Assembly (NCBI RefSeq): GCF_001571005.1 | Contig: NZ_BCST01000002.1 | Location: forward strand, 488,075-552,074 | DNA: 64,000 bases | Source: Herbiconiux solani NBRC 106740 | GTDB lineage: Bacteria; Actinomycetota; Actinomycetes; Actinomycetales; Microbacteriaceae | Direction of reading: 5' to 3' | Part shown: piece after piece, positions 8,117 through 15,383 of the stretch | Layout: the number at the start of each line of letters is the position of its first letter | How positions within the stretch are numbered: position 1 is the stretch's first letter | The notes under the pieces: model-generated | Databases searched by the model: none | The model's input: the letters and a program-made list of their open reading frames with translations, nothing else | Told to the model about the DNA's origin: nothing | Translations under genes and position numbers: made by a program

Positions 8117-9022
8117 TCAGGCCGGGGCGTCGATCGCCGTCGCCACGACCCGGGCCATGGGCTTTCGGATCATGTGGTCGCTGACGTTGACGACGTGGGT
8201 GGTGACGTTGCGCATCTTCTCGATCACCTTGAGGTTGCCCGGCACCAGGAACTGATCGAGGCGTCCGTAGATGACGTCGATCGGCACGTCGACGCCCGCG
8301 AGGTCGCTGACGACGGTCTGCGACTCGATGCAGTGCTGGAGGGACTTCACGAACGGATCCCAGTTCTGCTCGGTGATCTCCATCACGTGCTCGACCGGCA
8401 GCAGCCGCGACACCACAGCCGCGGTCGCGGTCGTGAACTGCTTGTTGCCGCGGAAGTACTGGTACGCCTGGAGGTACCCCTGCACCCGGCTGCGCACGCG
8501 GGGGTCGCCGATCTCCTGGGGCGAGAGGTACACCGGCGGGCTGACGAGCACGAGCTTGGTGACGTGGGATCCGTGGGTCGCGGTGTAGCGGGTGCCGATC
8601 AGGCACCCGAGCGAGTGGCCGACGAGCACGAACGGGCGGTCGAGGTGCAGCGAGCGGATGGTGTGCGCGATCGCCGCGACGTGCTCCTCGAGCGTGTACT
8701 CGGCGCCCTCGGGCTGGGGCGAGCCGCCGAAGCCGAGCAGGTCGATCGCGATCACGCGGTGGGTCTTCTCGATCAGCGGGATGACGTAGAAGAACGTCGC
8801 CGACGAGGAGGCGATGCCGTGCAGCATCACGACGATCGGTCGGTCGTCGTGGTCGGCGGCTCCGGACCCGCGTGCGCCGAACAGGCCCAGCGGATGCGGG
8901 GCCGGGGTGTCGGATCCCGCGCCGACGCCGGTGCCGGTGCCGGTGCCGGTGTCGACGGCGACGTGGAGCAGCGGGGCCTTGGGGTCGCGGAGACCCTCGA
9001 TCACGTCGTCGAAGAGAGCCAT
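8117..9022 (-). CDS. Alpha/beta hydrolase
   Basis: A 301-residue hydrolase. VVMLHGIASSS is the oxyanion-hole HG motif, VLVGHSLGCLIG is the nucleophile elbow, and IYGRLDQFLVPGN plus VNVSDHMI supply the catalytic Asp and His. An N-terminal low-complexity stretch (DTGTGTGTGVGAGSD, about residues 22-36) interrupts the first strand region and is probably a disordered loop from dinucleotide-like repeat expansion. I start at the ATG at 9022; the frame stays open 25 codons further upstream, but that stretch is Arg/Gly-rich and does not look like protein. It is convergent with the hydrolase at 7348. The substrate cannot be inferred. Confidence 0.85.
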   Translation of the reverse strand: MALFDDVIEGLRDPKAPLLHVAVDTGTGTGTGVGAGSDTPAPHPLGLFGARGSGAADHDDRPIVVMLHGIASSSATFFYVIPLIEKTHRVIAIDLLGFGGSPQPEGAEYTLEEHVAAIAHTIRSLHLDRPFVLVGHSLGCLIGTRYTATHGSHVTKLVLVSPPVYLSPQEIGDPRVRSRVQGYLQAYQYFRGNKQFTTATAAVVSRLLPVEHVMEITEQNWDPFVKSLQHCIESQTVVSDLAGVDVPIDVIYGRLDQFLVPGNLKVIEKMRNVTTHVVNVSDHMIRKPMARVVATAIDAPA

Positions 9023-9075
9023 CACCCCACTCTGCCGTCTGCCGCCGCCCGTGGATAGCCCGAGGCGGCGCCGGT

Positions 9076-9621
9076 TCAGCCCTGCGTGGCCGCCCACTCG
9101 GCGACGCGGCGGGCGCCCTCCTCGGGCGAGAGGTCTTCCACGCGGGTCATGATGCTCCAGCGCACCCCGAAGGGGTCGATGACCGACGCGAAGCGGTCGC
9201 CCGAGACGAAGGTCGCGGGCCGCTCGCGGACCGTCGCTCCCCCTGCCTCGGCGGCGGCCGTCGCGGCATCCACGTCGGGCAGGTAGATCGCCAGCGAGAA
9301 CGAGTGCCCACCCGCGGCGGCGGATGCGGCGGCCGCGCCGACGAGGCCGTAGTCGTCGAGCGGGTCGCTGAGGGTGAGCATCCCGGCGCCGAGGTCGAGC
9401 ACGGCGTGGGCGATCAGCTCGCCGCCGTCGGCCGCCGGGAAGCGGGTGACGTCGACCACCCGCGCGCCGAAGACGTCGCGGTAGAAGTCGATCGCGGCGA
9501 CCGCGGGCGCGACGACGAGGTGCGGGGTCAGCGAGGTGGAGCCGTGCGGCATGCCGTTCGTCGTGTGCGCGCCGGTGGCGGCGCGGGTGGGGGTGGCTGA
9601 GGGTGCGCTTTCGGTGGTCAT
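9076..9621 (-). CDS. VOC-family (glyoxalase-like) protein
   Basis: A 181-residue protein of the vicinal oxygen chelate superfamily, close to the PhnB/YdcE-like group. After a 29-residue Thr/Ala-rich N-terminus, the fold shows HLVVAPAVAAIDFYRDVFGA, a central HAVLDLGAGMLTLSD and the closing FVSGDRFASVIDPFGVRWSI. These proteins act as metal-dependent lyases, dioxygenases or drug-binding resistance proteins; nothing here decides which. It is divergent from the AraC-type regulator at 9698 (76 bp apart), a common arrangement in which the regulator controls the VOC gene. An internal ATG about 23 codons in is an alternative start; the 9621 start is preferred because TAGCAT lies 6 nt upstream. Confidence 0.85.
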   Translation of the reverse strand: MTTESAPSATPTRAATGAHTTNGMPHGSTSLTPHLVVAPAVAAIDFYRDVFGARVVDVTRFPAADGGELIAHAVLDLGAGMLTLSDPLDDYGLVGAAAASAAAGGHSFSLAIYLPDVDAATAAAEAGGATVRERPATFVSGDRFASVIDPFGVRWSIMTRVEDLSPEEGARRVAEWAATQG

Positions 9622-9627
9622 GCGGTC

Positions 9628-9633
9628 ATGCTA
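9628..9633 (-). promoter_or_regulatory. Leaderless -10 box of the VOC gene
   Basis: On the minus strand TAGCAT, 6 nt, then ATG at 9621. Confidence 0.5.
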
Positions 9634-9697
9634 GGACGAGCATCCGGCGGCCGTCTTGTACGAATGCGACACGCATCCGAGAACCCGGAGGAGCAGG

Positions 9698-10516
9698 ATG
9701 AGCGACATCGAATCCGCACCCGACATCGGATCCGCACCCGAGTCGAAGGGGCATCTCAACCCGGGCGACTCGGGGGTGCGGTTCGATCGGTTCGAGCTGG
9801 GTCCGGGGCTCGAGGAGCTGGTGCGGCACGTGTGGGTGGCGCGGTGGAGCATCCCGGCCGGCGAGATCAGGCCGCAGCGCGTGCTCGGGTACCCCGCCTT
9901 CAACGCGGTCGTGCGGCCGGAAGGGGCGGCGCTGGCCGGGCCGGATCCGCGGTTGTTCGTGGAGCCGCTCCGCGGGACGTCGTGGGTGGTCGGGGTGCTC
10001 TTCCGTCCCGCGGCCGGGGCAGCGCTGACGACGACACCCGCGAAGGCGCTCGTCTCGACCTCCGAGCCGCTGCCCGGTGCTCCGACGGCCCGGATCGCCG
10101 ACGCCACCGGCGAGATAGGGTCGTGGCGGGAGTTGGTGGCGGCGCTGCGGTCGTGGTTGCTGCCCGTGGCCGACCGAGTGGATGAACGGGGCCGGCTGCT
10201 CAACACGGTGTGCGACCTCGCCGAGAACGACCCCGAGCTGTTGCGGGCCGCCGACCTGGCCGACCGCGCCGGGCTGACGTTGCGCTCGCTGGAGCGGCTG
10301 GTCGGTGAGCGACTGGGCGTCAGTCCGAAGTGGCTGATCGAGTGCCGCCGGCTGCAGGAGGCGGCCACCACCCTGTTCGCGCATCCGGAGACCGACCTCA
10401 GCGACCTCGCCGCCCGGGTGGGCTACGCCGACTACCCACACTTCTCGCGCCGGTACGCACTCTTCCTCGGCGAGACCCCCGAGGCGGCCCGCCGCGCCGC
10501 CCGCGCCGCGCGCTGA
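9698..10516 (+). CDS. AraC-family transcriptional regulator
   Basis: A 272-residue regulator. The C-terminal third is an AraC/XylS DNA-binding domain with two helix-turn-helix units: LRAADLADRAGLTLRSLERL and TDLSDLAARVGYADYPHFSR. The N-terminal half (VWVARWSIPAGEIRPQRVLGYPAFNAVV ... VGVLFRPAAGAAL) resembles the DUF6597-type sensor domain common in actinobacterial AraC proteins. The ATG at 9698 has a good ribosome binding site (GGAGGAG), unlike many neighbours. It is likely to act on the divergent VOC gene; the effector is unknown. Confidence 0.88.
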   Translation: MSDIESAPDIGSAPESKGHLNPGDSGVRFDRFELGPGLEELVRHVWVARWSIPAGEIRPQRVLGYPAFNAVVRPEGAALAGPDPRLFVEPLRGTSWVVGVLFRPAAGAALTTTPAKALVSTSEPLPGAPTARIADATGEIGSWRELVAALRSWLLPVADRVDERGRLLNTVCDLAENDPELLRAADLADRAGLTLRSLERLVGERLGVSPKWLIECRRLQEAATTLFAHPETDLSDLAARVGYADYPHFSRRYALFLGETPEAARRAARAAR

Positions 10517-10703
10517 CGGCCGGTCCGCCCGAGCCGCCCGCACCTCGCGCTGACGGCCCAGCCGGCCGCACCACCGGTCGGAGATCCATCGCCCTAATGG
10601 CTAGTCACCGGACGAGGCCGCCACCACGATCCGCGCAGCCCGCACCACACGGTGATGGCCATGCCGGCCGCACCGACCGGCCGGCGAGAGGGCGCCCCGC
10701 GGG

Positions 10704-11774
10704 CTAGCTGCCGGTGGGTGCCGCCGCGGCTGCCGCCGCCACGACACGGGCCGCCTCGCGCTCGGCGCGCTCGTTGCGCACGCCCGCCCGCGAGCCCGCG
10801 AGCTTCGCCGCGATGTGCTCGCCGACCGTGACCGGCTCGTAGAGGTTCGGGCGGTCGACCGAGATGCACGAGGGCAGCGTCTCGATCAGCGCATCGAAGT
10901 CGCCGTCGTGGAAGTACGCGGCCGACCGGCGCCGCTCGATCGTGCCGTCGATGATGGGCGGCTTCACGCGGTGGAGTGTCGACATCCACCGTTCGTTGGT
11001 CCACCGCGCGGTCACGTCGCCGAGGTTGATCAGCAGCGCGTCGTCGGCGGGCGAGACGTCGTGCCAGCCGCCGTCGGCGCCGAGCACCTGCAGGCCCTTC
11101 ACCTGATCCGCCCAGAGCACGGTCACGATGCCGTAGTCGGTGTGCTCGCCCATGCCGGTGAGGTCGCCGTCGAGGTCGACCGTTCCGGGCGGGAGGGCGT
11201 AGTTGTTCATGCGCAGCACGTCGAGCGAGTGTCCGGTATAGGCGTCGAAGAAGCCGGCGGGCAAGCCCAGGGCGTCGGCGAAGATCTCGGTCATCGTGTT
11301 CGCGACCCGGCGGGCCTCGGCGAAGTAGGCGGCGACGCGGGGTTCGAAGCCGGGTGCCGCATCCGGAGCCGACGGCCACACGTTCTCGGCGTAGTGCACC
11401 GGATCGAGCTCGACGCCCGGGTAGTCGGCCTGCGAGGCGCCGACGTTGAAGGCCTCGAAGAAGTCGTTCATCCGGCTGGCGGATTCGACGCCGAGGCTGA
11501 GGCTCAAGCTCTCGGACTTCGGCGGCGCGTAGCCGCGGTTGATGCCGGGCGGCGTGCGGTAGCGCTTCTTCGTGTCGAGGTCGAGTCCGAAGAACTCGTC
11601 CATCGCGGCTGCGAGACCGTCGGTGGTCTGTCGCGGGATGCCGTGCCCGAGGATCTGGATGAACCCCACCTCGGTGCATGCCGCGTCGATCGCCTCGGCG
11701 ACCGCGGCCTTCTCATCGGCGGTGCCGCCCGAGACGTAGGGCGTGATGTCGACTGCGGGAACCTGGAATGTCAT
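10704..11774 (-). CDS. 2-oxoglutarate/Fe(II) dioxygenase, isopenicillin N synthase family
   Basis: A 356-residue enzyme of the isopenicillin N synthase-like superfamily. The N-terminal DIOX_N part runs from VPAVDITPYV to LGHGIPRQTTDGLAAAM. The jelly-roll core shows the iron triad His211-x-Asp213 (GMGEHTDYG) and His268 (MSTLHRVKPP), then R282-R283-S284 (RxS), which binds the 2-oxoglutarate carboxylate. The enzyme should oxidise a small molecule with O2 and 2-oxoglutarate; the substrate is unknown. The ATG has an AAGGAG box 5 nt upstream. It stands alone in the minus direction; the next gene upstream ends before a strong hairpin. Confidence 0.88.
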   Translation of the reverse strand: MTFQVPAVDITPYVSGGTADEKAAVAEAIDAACTEVGFIQILGHGIPRQTTDGLAAAMDEFFGLDLDTKKRYRTPPGINRGYAPPKSESLSLSLGVESASRMNDFFEAFNVGASQADYPGVELDPVHYAENVWPSAPDAAPGFEPRVAAYFAEARRVANTMTEIFADALGLPAGFFDAYTGHSLDVLRMNNYALPPGTVDLDGDLTGMGEHTDYGIVTVLWADQVKGLQVLGADGGWHDVSPADDALLINLGDVTARWTNERWMSTLHRVKPPIIDGTIERRRSAAYFHDGDFDALIETLPSCISVDRPNLYEPVTVGEHIAAKLAGSRAGVRNERAEREAARVVAAAAAAAPTGS

Positions 11775-11891
11775 GACTACTCCTTGAGAACAAAGGGGAT
11801 GGCCACTCGACGTGTCTCTGTTTTGGCTCTCCGGCGGGCGAGGCCGCCGATGGAGGTTTCCGTTGAACGAAAGTGTTTCCACGACAGTAAT

Positions 11892-11923
11892 AGGGCCGCG
11901 TTACGACGATGTAACGCGGCCCT
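11892..11923 (-). terminator. 13-bp perfect hairpin, likely terminator
   Basis: A perfect 13-bp stem (11892-11904 with 11911-11923) and a 6-nt loop, lying just after the stop of the minus-strand 74-residue gene. There is no T-tract, only ATTACT on the minus-strand 3' side. It may terminate transcription or protect the 3' end. Confidence 0.55.
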
Positions 11924-11941
11924 CAGAAGGTGCGGTGCGGA

Positions 11942-12166
11942 TCAGTGCTCGTTGTACGTGCCCTCGACGAGGATCTCAGAGGTCTCGTTGTAGCGGTACT
12001 GGGCCGTGGGCGGGCCCTCGGAGCCGTCGGAGTCGGACGCCTTGAGGTAGACGAGCTGGCCTTCGCTGTAGGGGAGGACGAGCTCGTCGGGGGCTCCGTC
12101 GTCGAGCGGGATGGTCTGGCCGTCGAGGGGGCCGCCGGACAGGTGCGCGAGAGCTGGTGTTGTCAT
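11942..12166 (-). CDS. Conserved small protein with GGPLDG motif
   Basis: A 74-residue acidic protein. LSGGPLDGQTIPLDD near the N-terminus is a motif found in small actinobacterial and phage proteins of unknown function, followed by LVLPYSEGQLVYLKA and a hydrophilic tail YRYNETSEILVEGTYNEH. It has no Cys or membrane segment. The alternation of hydrophobic residues suggests a small beta-rich fold. The ATG lies 6 nt after a TACCCT box (leaderless). It is divergent from the AlkA-like gene. I cannot name a function. Confidence 0.75.
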   Translation of the reverse strand: MTTPALAHLSGGPLDGQTIPLDDGAPDELVLPYSEGQLVYLKASDSDGSEGPPTAQYRYNETSEILVEGTYNEH

Positions 12167-12172
12167 GCTGCA

Positions 12173-12178
12173 AGGGTA
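12173..12178 (-). promoter_or_regulatory. Leaderless -10 box of the 74-residue gene
   Basis: TACCCT on the minus strand, 6 nt, then ATG at 12166. Confidence 0.5.
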
Positions 12179-12214
12179 CCCGGATGGGGCGGGGGTGGTG
12201 GGTGCGGGGCCGGC

Positions 12215-12283
12215 GACGGGCGGATGCGGGGGTCGGCGACGTGTGGATGCTCGGGTCGGCTGCGGGCGGATGCGGGGGTCGGC
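12215..12283 (+). repeat. 23-bp minisatellite, three copies
   Basis: Three consecutive 23-bp units (12215-12237, 12238-12260, 12261-12283). The first and third differ only in their first two bases and the middle one is more diverged. It lies in the 188-bp divergent region between the GGPLDG gene and the AlkA-like gene, upstream of any likely promoter element for the latter. Confidence 0.8.
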
Positions 12284-12354
12284 GGGGCTCCGTCGCAGGG
12301 CCTGGCGACGGGCCTGGGCTGGTGATTGCCAGGTCGATCCCCCAGGATGGGGGC

Positions 12355-13569
12355 ATGGTCGACGTCCGCGAGCTCGCCGCGGCCGCGCCGCGGGGGTCGT
12401 TCGCGCTGCAGCCGAGAGGTCCGTACTCGCTGGCCGAGAGCATCCGTTTTCTCGAGGGGTTCGAGCCCGCCGCGTACTCGGCCGGGCCCGCCGAAGCCGG
12501 CCAGACCCTCGACGCGGTCTTCGCCCTCGAGGGGTCGTGGCTGACGGTCGGCATCAGCGTCGAGCAGGTCGGGACCGAGGTGCGCGGCCGGATCGTCGCC
12601 GCCCGCCCCCTGAAGCGGCTCGAGCTGTCGGCGGCTCGCCAGCAGGTGGAGCGCATCCTCTCACTCGACGTCGACGCCACCGGCTACGCGGCGATCGGCG
12701 AGACCGACCCCGTCATCGGCGGCCTGCAGGAGCGCTACCCCGGGCTCCGGCCCGTGGGTTTCTGGTCGTGGTACGAAGCGGCGGCGTGGTCGATCATCAG
12801 CCAGCGCATTCGCACCGGGCAGGCGGCCGCGCTCAAGGCGCGGCTCGCCGACGAGCTCGGGGTGGGAGTGCTCATCAACGGAACGAAGCGCTCGGCCTTC
12901 CCGGCGCCCGCGGTTCTGGCGCAGCTGTCGTCGTTCAAGGGGCTGACGCCGCAGAAGGTCGACTGGCTGCGGTCGCTCGGCGAGATCGCACGCCGCAACA
13001 CGATCGACAGCGCTCGTCTTCGCCGGATGCCCCGCGCCGACGCCCTCGAGTTCCTGCAGACGCTGCCGGGTGTCGGGCCGTTCTCGGCCGAGCTCATCCT
13101 GTTGCGGGGTGCGGGTGATCCGGATGCCGCGCCGCTCGGCGAGAAACGCTTCGCCGAGGCGGTCGCCGTCGCGTACGACCTCGACGCGCCGCCCGCGCCC
13201 GACGAGCTCGAGGTGCTCAGCGAGGGCTGGGCGCCGTACCGCACGTGGGTCACGGTGCTCCTGCGTCGCGCCGCGGCCGACGGTTCTGCGGATGTGGATG
13301 CTGCCCCTGCTGCGGCCGACGGTGCTGCGAGGGCAGCTCCCGCCGGTCTCGCGGATGCTGCGGCCGGCGGTGATGCGGATGCGGCACCCGAAGAGGATGC
13401 CTCCGCCACGGACGCCGAAAACGAGGACGAGGACTCCGGAACAGTAACAACCGTTACGGAACCGGACGTCGCGGCATCCCCTGATGCCTTTGCCGACGCA
13501 GAGGCCACCGCGGTGGAGGCATCTCCGCCCCGGCGCCGCGCCCTCTTCGGCCTCCGTCGCAAGGCGTAA
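12355..13569 (+). CDS. DNA-3-methyladenine glycosylase II (AlkA-like) with acidic tail
   Basis: A 404-residue protein. Residues about 1-300 form an HhH-GPD DNA glycosylase: an N-terminal beta-rich part, SIISQRIRTGQAAALKARLA, and the helix-hairpin-helix LPGVGPFSAELILLRG (from residue 237). In E. coli AlkA the catalytic Asp lies about 15 residues after this hairpin; here the matching place holds Glu263 in LGEKRF, as in several actinobacterial relatives. The role would be excision of alkylated bases. Residues about 305-400 are an Ala/Asp/Glu-rich low-complexity tail ending in a basic RRRALFGLRRKA. The ATG at 12355 lies 6 nt after CAGGAT; the longer open frame upstream runs through the 23-bp repeat and was rejected. 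Confidence 0.82.
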   Translation: MVDVRELAAAAPRGSFALQPRGPYSLAESIRFLEGFEPAAYSAGPAEAGQTLDAVFALEGSWLTVGISVEQVGTEVRGRIVAARPLKRLELSAARQQVERILSLDVDATGYAAIGETDPVIGGLQERYPGLRPVGFWSWYEAAAWSIISQRIRTGQAAALKARLADELGVGVLINGTKRSAFPAPAVLAQLSSFKGLTPQKVDWLRSLGEIARRNTIDSARLRRMPRADALEFLQTLPGVGPFSAELILLRGAGDPDAAPLGEKRFAEAVAVAYDLDAPPAPDELEVLSEGWAPYRTWVTVLLRRAAADGSADVDAAPAAADGAARAAPAGLADAAAGGDADAAPEEDASATDAENEDEDSGTVTTVTEPDVAASPDAFADAEATAVEASPPRRRALFGLRRKA

Positions 13570-13583
13570 ACCCACTTCGAGAA

Positions 13584-13627
13584 GTCACTTTTGCGTCCAA
13601 AACGCTCCCTTTGGACGTAAAAGTGAC
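13584..13627. repeat. 18-bp near-perfect palindrome (GTCACTTTTGCGTCC type)
   Basis: The 18-nt arms (13584-13601 and 13610-13627) match with one mismatch around an 8-nt loop. It sits 14 bp after the AlkA-like stop, between convergent genes. It has no T-tract, so it is not a standard intrinsic terminator. Its outer GTCACTT is shared with the next palindrome. Confidence 0.8.
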
Positions 13628-13672
13628 TCCTCGGCGAGCGCGGGGTGGGGGGCGCCGACAGGTCCGCGAGAC

Positions 13673-13717
13673 GTCACTTGTTGTCGCTAAAAGCGTCGGA
13701 TAGCGACAACAAGTGAC
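13673..13717. repeat. 17-bp perfect palindrome (GTCACTTGTTGTCGCTA type)
   Basis: The 17-nt arms (13673-13689 and 13701-13717) match perfectly around an 11-nt loop; one more outer base pair extends it to 18. The core TTGTTGTCGCT / AGCGACAAC recurs in a much longer palindrome at 46393-46473. It is intergenic between convergent genes and may be a bidirectional terminator or a dispersed genomic element. Confidence 0.85.
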
Positions 13718-13774
13718 GGGTCGAGGGCAGTCGGGGGTGCCACAAGGCCGAGCGAACCGGGGGCGGGGGCGGGG

Positions 13775-14119
13775 TCAGCGGGGGGTTAGGCGGGCGAGGG
13801 CCAGGGCGTCGGCCGCGAAGAGGGGCCAGAGGGGAGCGGCCGCGAGCGGGAGCGCCACCCAGTCTTTGAAGGGGCGGCGCTTGCCTCCGGGGTCGAAGAG
13901 TTCGGCCTCGGGGACGGCCAGCGCGGCCGTGTGCTCAGCCGATCCTGCGCCGAGCTTCAGCGCCAGGGTGTCGCCGCTCAGACACGCGAACATCGTTCCG
14001 GCACGCGTGAGCACGGGACGACCCATCATGCGGCCGCGCTCGACCGACGGATCACCGAGCTCGGCGACCACCAGGTCGAGACGCTCGAGCGCCTCCTCCG
14101 AACTCACCGGCACGGCCAC
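13775..14119 (-). CDS. TfoX/Sxy N-terminal domain-like protein
   Basis: A 114-residue single-domain protein. The order GRMMGRPVLTRAGTMFACLSGDTLALKL ... FDPGGKRRPFKDWVALP matches the TfoX N-terminal domain-like family common in actinobacteria. TfoX is a competence regulator in gamma-proteobacteria, but these single-domain actinobacterial relatives have no demonstrated role, so competence should not be inferred. The GTG at 14119 lies 6 nt after TAGCCT. Confidence 0.75.
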   Translation of the reverse strand: MAVPVSSEEALERLDLVVAELGDPSVERGRMMGRPVLTRAGTMFACLSGDTLALKLGAGSAEHTAALAVPEAELFDPGGKRRPFKDWVALPLAAAPLWPLFAADALALARLTPR

Positions 14120-14125
14120 GCCGCC

Positions 14126-14131
14126 AGGCTA
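14126..14131 (-). promoter_or_regulatory. Leaderless -10 box of the TfoX-like gene
   Basis: TAGCCT on the minus strand, 6 nt, then GTG at 14119. Confidence 0.45.
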
Positions 14132-14210
14132 CCCCCGCAGCCCCCACCGCGTCAGGCCGAAACCGAGACCGGCCGCAACGGCGCCGGCCGGAGGGCCGGA
14201 GACCAGCGGG

Positions 14211-15323
14211 TCAGGGGGCGGGGTAGGCGCCCACGAGCTTCACGGCTCCGCCGTCGACACCCTTCGCACCCTGCTCGAAGCCGTCGGCCGGCCAGAAGCT
14301 GCGCGCCGCGGTCGAGACCGTGCCGACCGGCCACGTCGGGATGCCGAGGGCCGAGATCGCGGCGGCCACCGCATCCGCTCGCCCCGCCTCGACGACGGCG
14401 AAGAAGCCGATACCGAGGTTCCAGGTGCCCTCGGACGACTCGAGCGTCGAGCCCGCGATCGACGACAGCACGCGGAACACCGGCGCCGGCGACCAGGTCG
14501 ACCGGTCGACCTCGACCCACGATCCGACCGGAAGCACCCGCGCGAGGTTCGCCGCGATACCACCGCCCGTCACGTGCGAGAGCGAGTGGATGGCGCCGGC
14601 GAGCGCCGGGTCGGCCAGGATCTGCACCAGCGGCCCCGTGTACAACCGGGTCGGCTCGAGCAGCACCTCGCCGACGACGCCGCCGAAGTCGTCCGAGTGC
14701 GAGTCGTAGGCGAGCGATGCCCCGGCGAGGATGTGCCGCACGAGCGAGTACCCGTTCGAGTGCAGCCCCGAGGATTCGAGCGCGAGCACGACGTCGCCGT
14801 CACGCACCCGCTCGGCGCCGAGCGTCGCATCCGCCTCGACCACGCCGACCGCGGCACCGGCCACGTCGTAGTCGTCGGCGCCCATCAGCCCCGGGTGCTC
14901 GGCGGTCTCGCCACCGACGAGGGCCGTGCCCGTCGCCGAGCAGGCGCGGGCGATTCCGGCGACGATCGTCGCGATGCGCTCGGGCACGACCTTGCCGCAG
15001 GCGATGTAGTCGGTCATGAACAGCGGCTTCGCGCCGACCACGACGATGTCGTCGACGACCATGCCCACCAGGTCTTGCCCGATGGTGTCGTGCTTGTCGA
15101 GCGCCTGGGCGATCGCGACCTTGGTGCCGACTCCGTCGGTCGAGGTGGCGAGCAGCGGATGCGCGTAGCCCTTGAGAGCGGATGCATCGAACAGCCCCGC
15201 GAAGCCGCCCACCCCGCCGAGAACCTCGGGGCCGTGGGTCTGCTGCACCGCCGCCTTCATCAACTCGACCGCGCGGTCGCCCGCCTCGGTGTCGACTCCG
15301 GCTGCGGCGTAACTGTTGCTCAT
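14211..15323 (-). CDS. purM: Phosphoribosylformylglycinamidine cyclo-ligase (AIR synthetase)
   Basis: A 370-residue enzyme of usual length for PurM. It catalyses ATP-dependent ring closure of FGAM to AIR, step 5 of IMP synthesis, in the cytosol. Visible are YAAAGVDTEAGDRAVELMK at the N-terminus, LLATSTDGVGTKVAIA, GMVVDDIVVVGAKPLFMTDYIA, ALVGGETAEHPGLM and SHVTGGGIAANLARVLP, the standard PurM/ThiL-fold motifs. In most actinobacteria purM directly follows purF. Here it runs away from purF and a 2.4-kb secreted protease gene lies between them. The ATG at 15323 lies 6 nt after GAGAAT on the minus strand. Confidence 0.95.
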   Translation of the reverse strand: MSNSYAAAGVDTEAGDRAVELMKAAVQQTHGPEVLGGVGGFAGLFDASALKGYAHPLLATSTDGVGTKVAIAQALDKHDTIGQDLVGMVVDDIVVVGAKPLFMTDYIACGKVVPERIATIVAGIARACSATGTALVGGETAEHPGLMGADDYDVAGAAVGVVEADATLGAERVRDGDVVLALESSGLHSNGYSLVRHILAGASLAYDSHSDDFGGVVGEVLLEPTRLYTGPLVQILADPALAGAIHSLSHVTGGGIAANLARVLPVGSWVEVDRSTWSPAPVFRVLSSIAGSTLESSEGTWNLGIGFFAVVEAGRADAVAAAISALGIPTWPVGTVSTAARSFWPADGFEQGAKGVDGGAVKLVGAYPAP

Positions 15324-15383
15324 GCGCCTATTCTCGCAGGCCCGCTGCGTCACGCCGGGCAGGCCCCTCTCGCACCTCCGCCA

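Noticed and set aside
9626..10543. 305-codon minus-strand frame opposite the AraC gene
   Set aside because: The plus strand holds an intact AraC DNA-binding domain and a good ribosome binding site; the antisense frame has no domain.
12157..12354. Upstream extension of the AlkA-like frame
   Set aside because: It reads through the 23-bp minisatellite and overlaps the divergent promoter region; the conserved domain starts after 12355.
13584..13717. Two neighbouring palindromes considered as ends of an insertion sequence
   Set aside because: The palindromes are 45 bp apart, there is no ORF between them, and each is a complete hairpin rather than one end of a long inverted pair.
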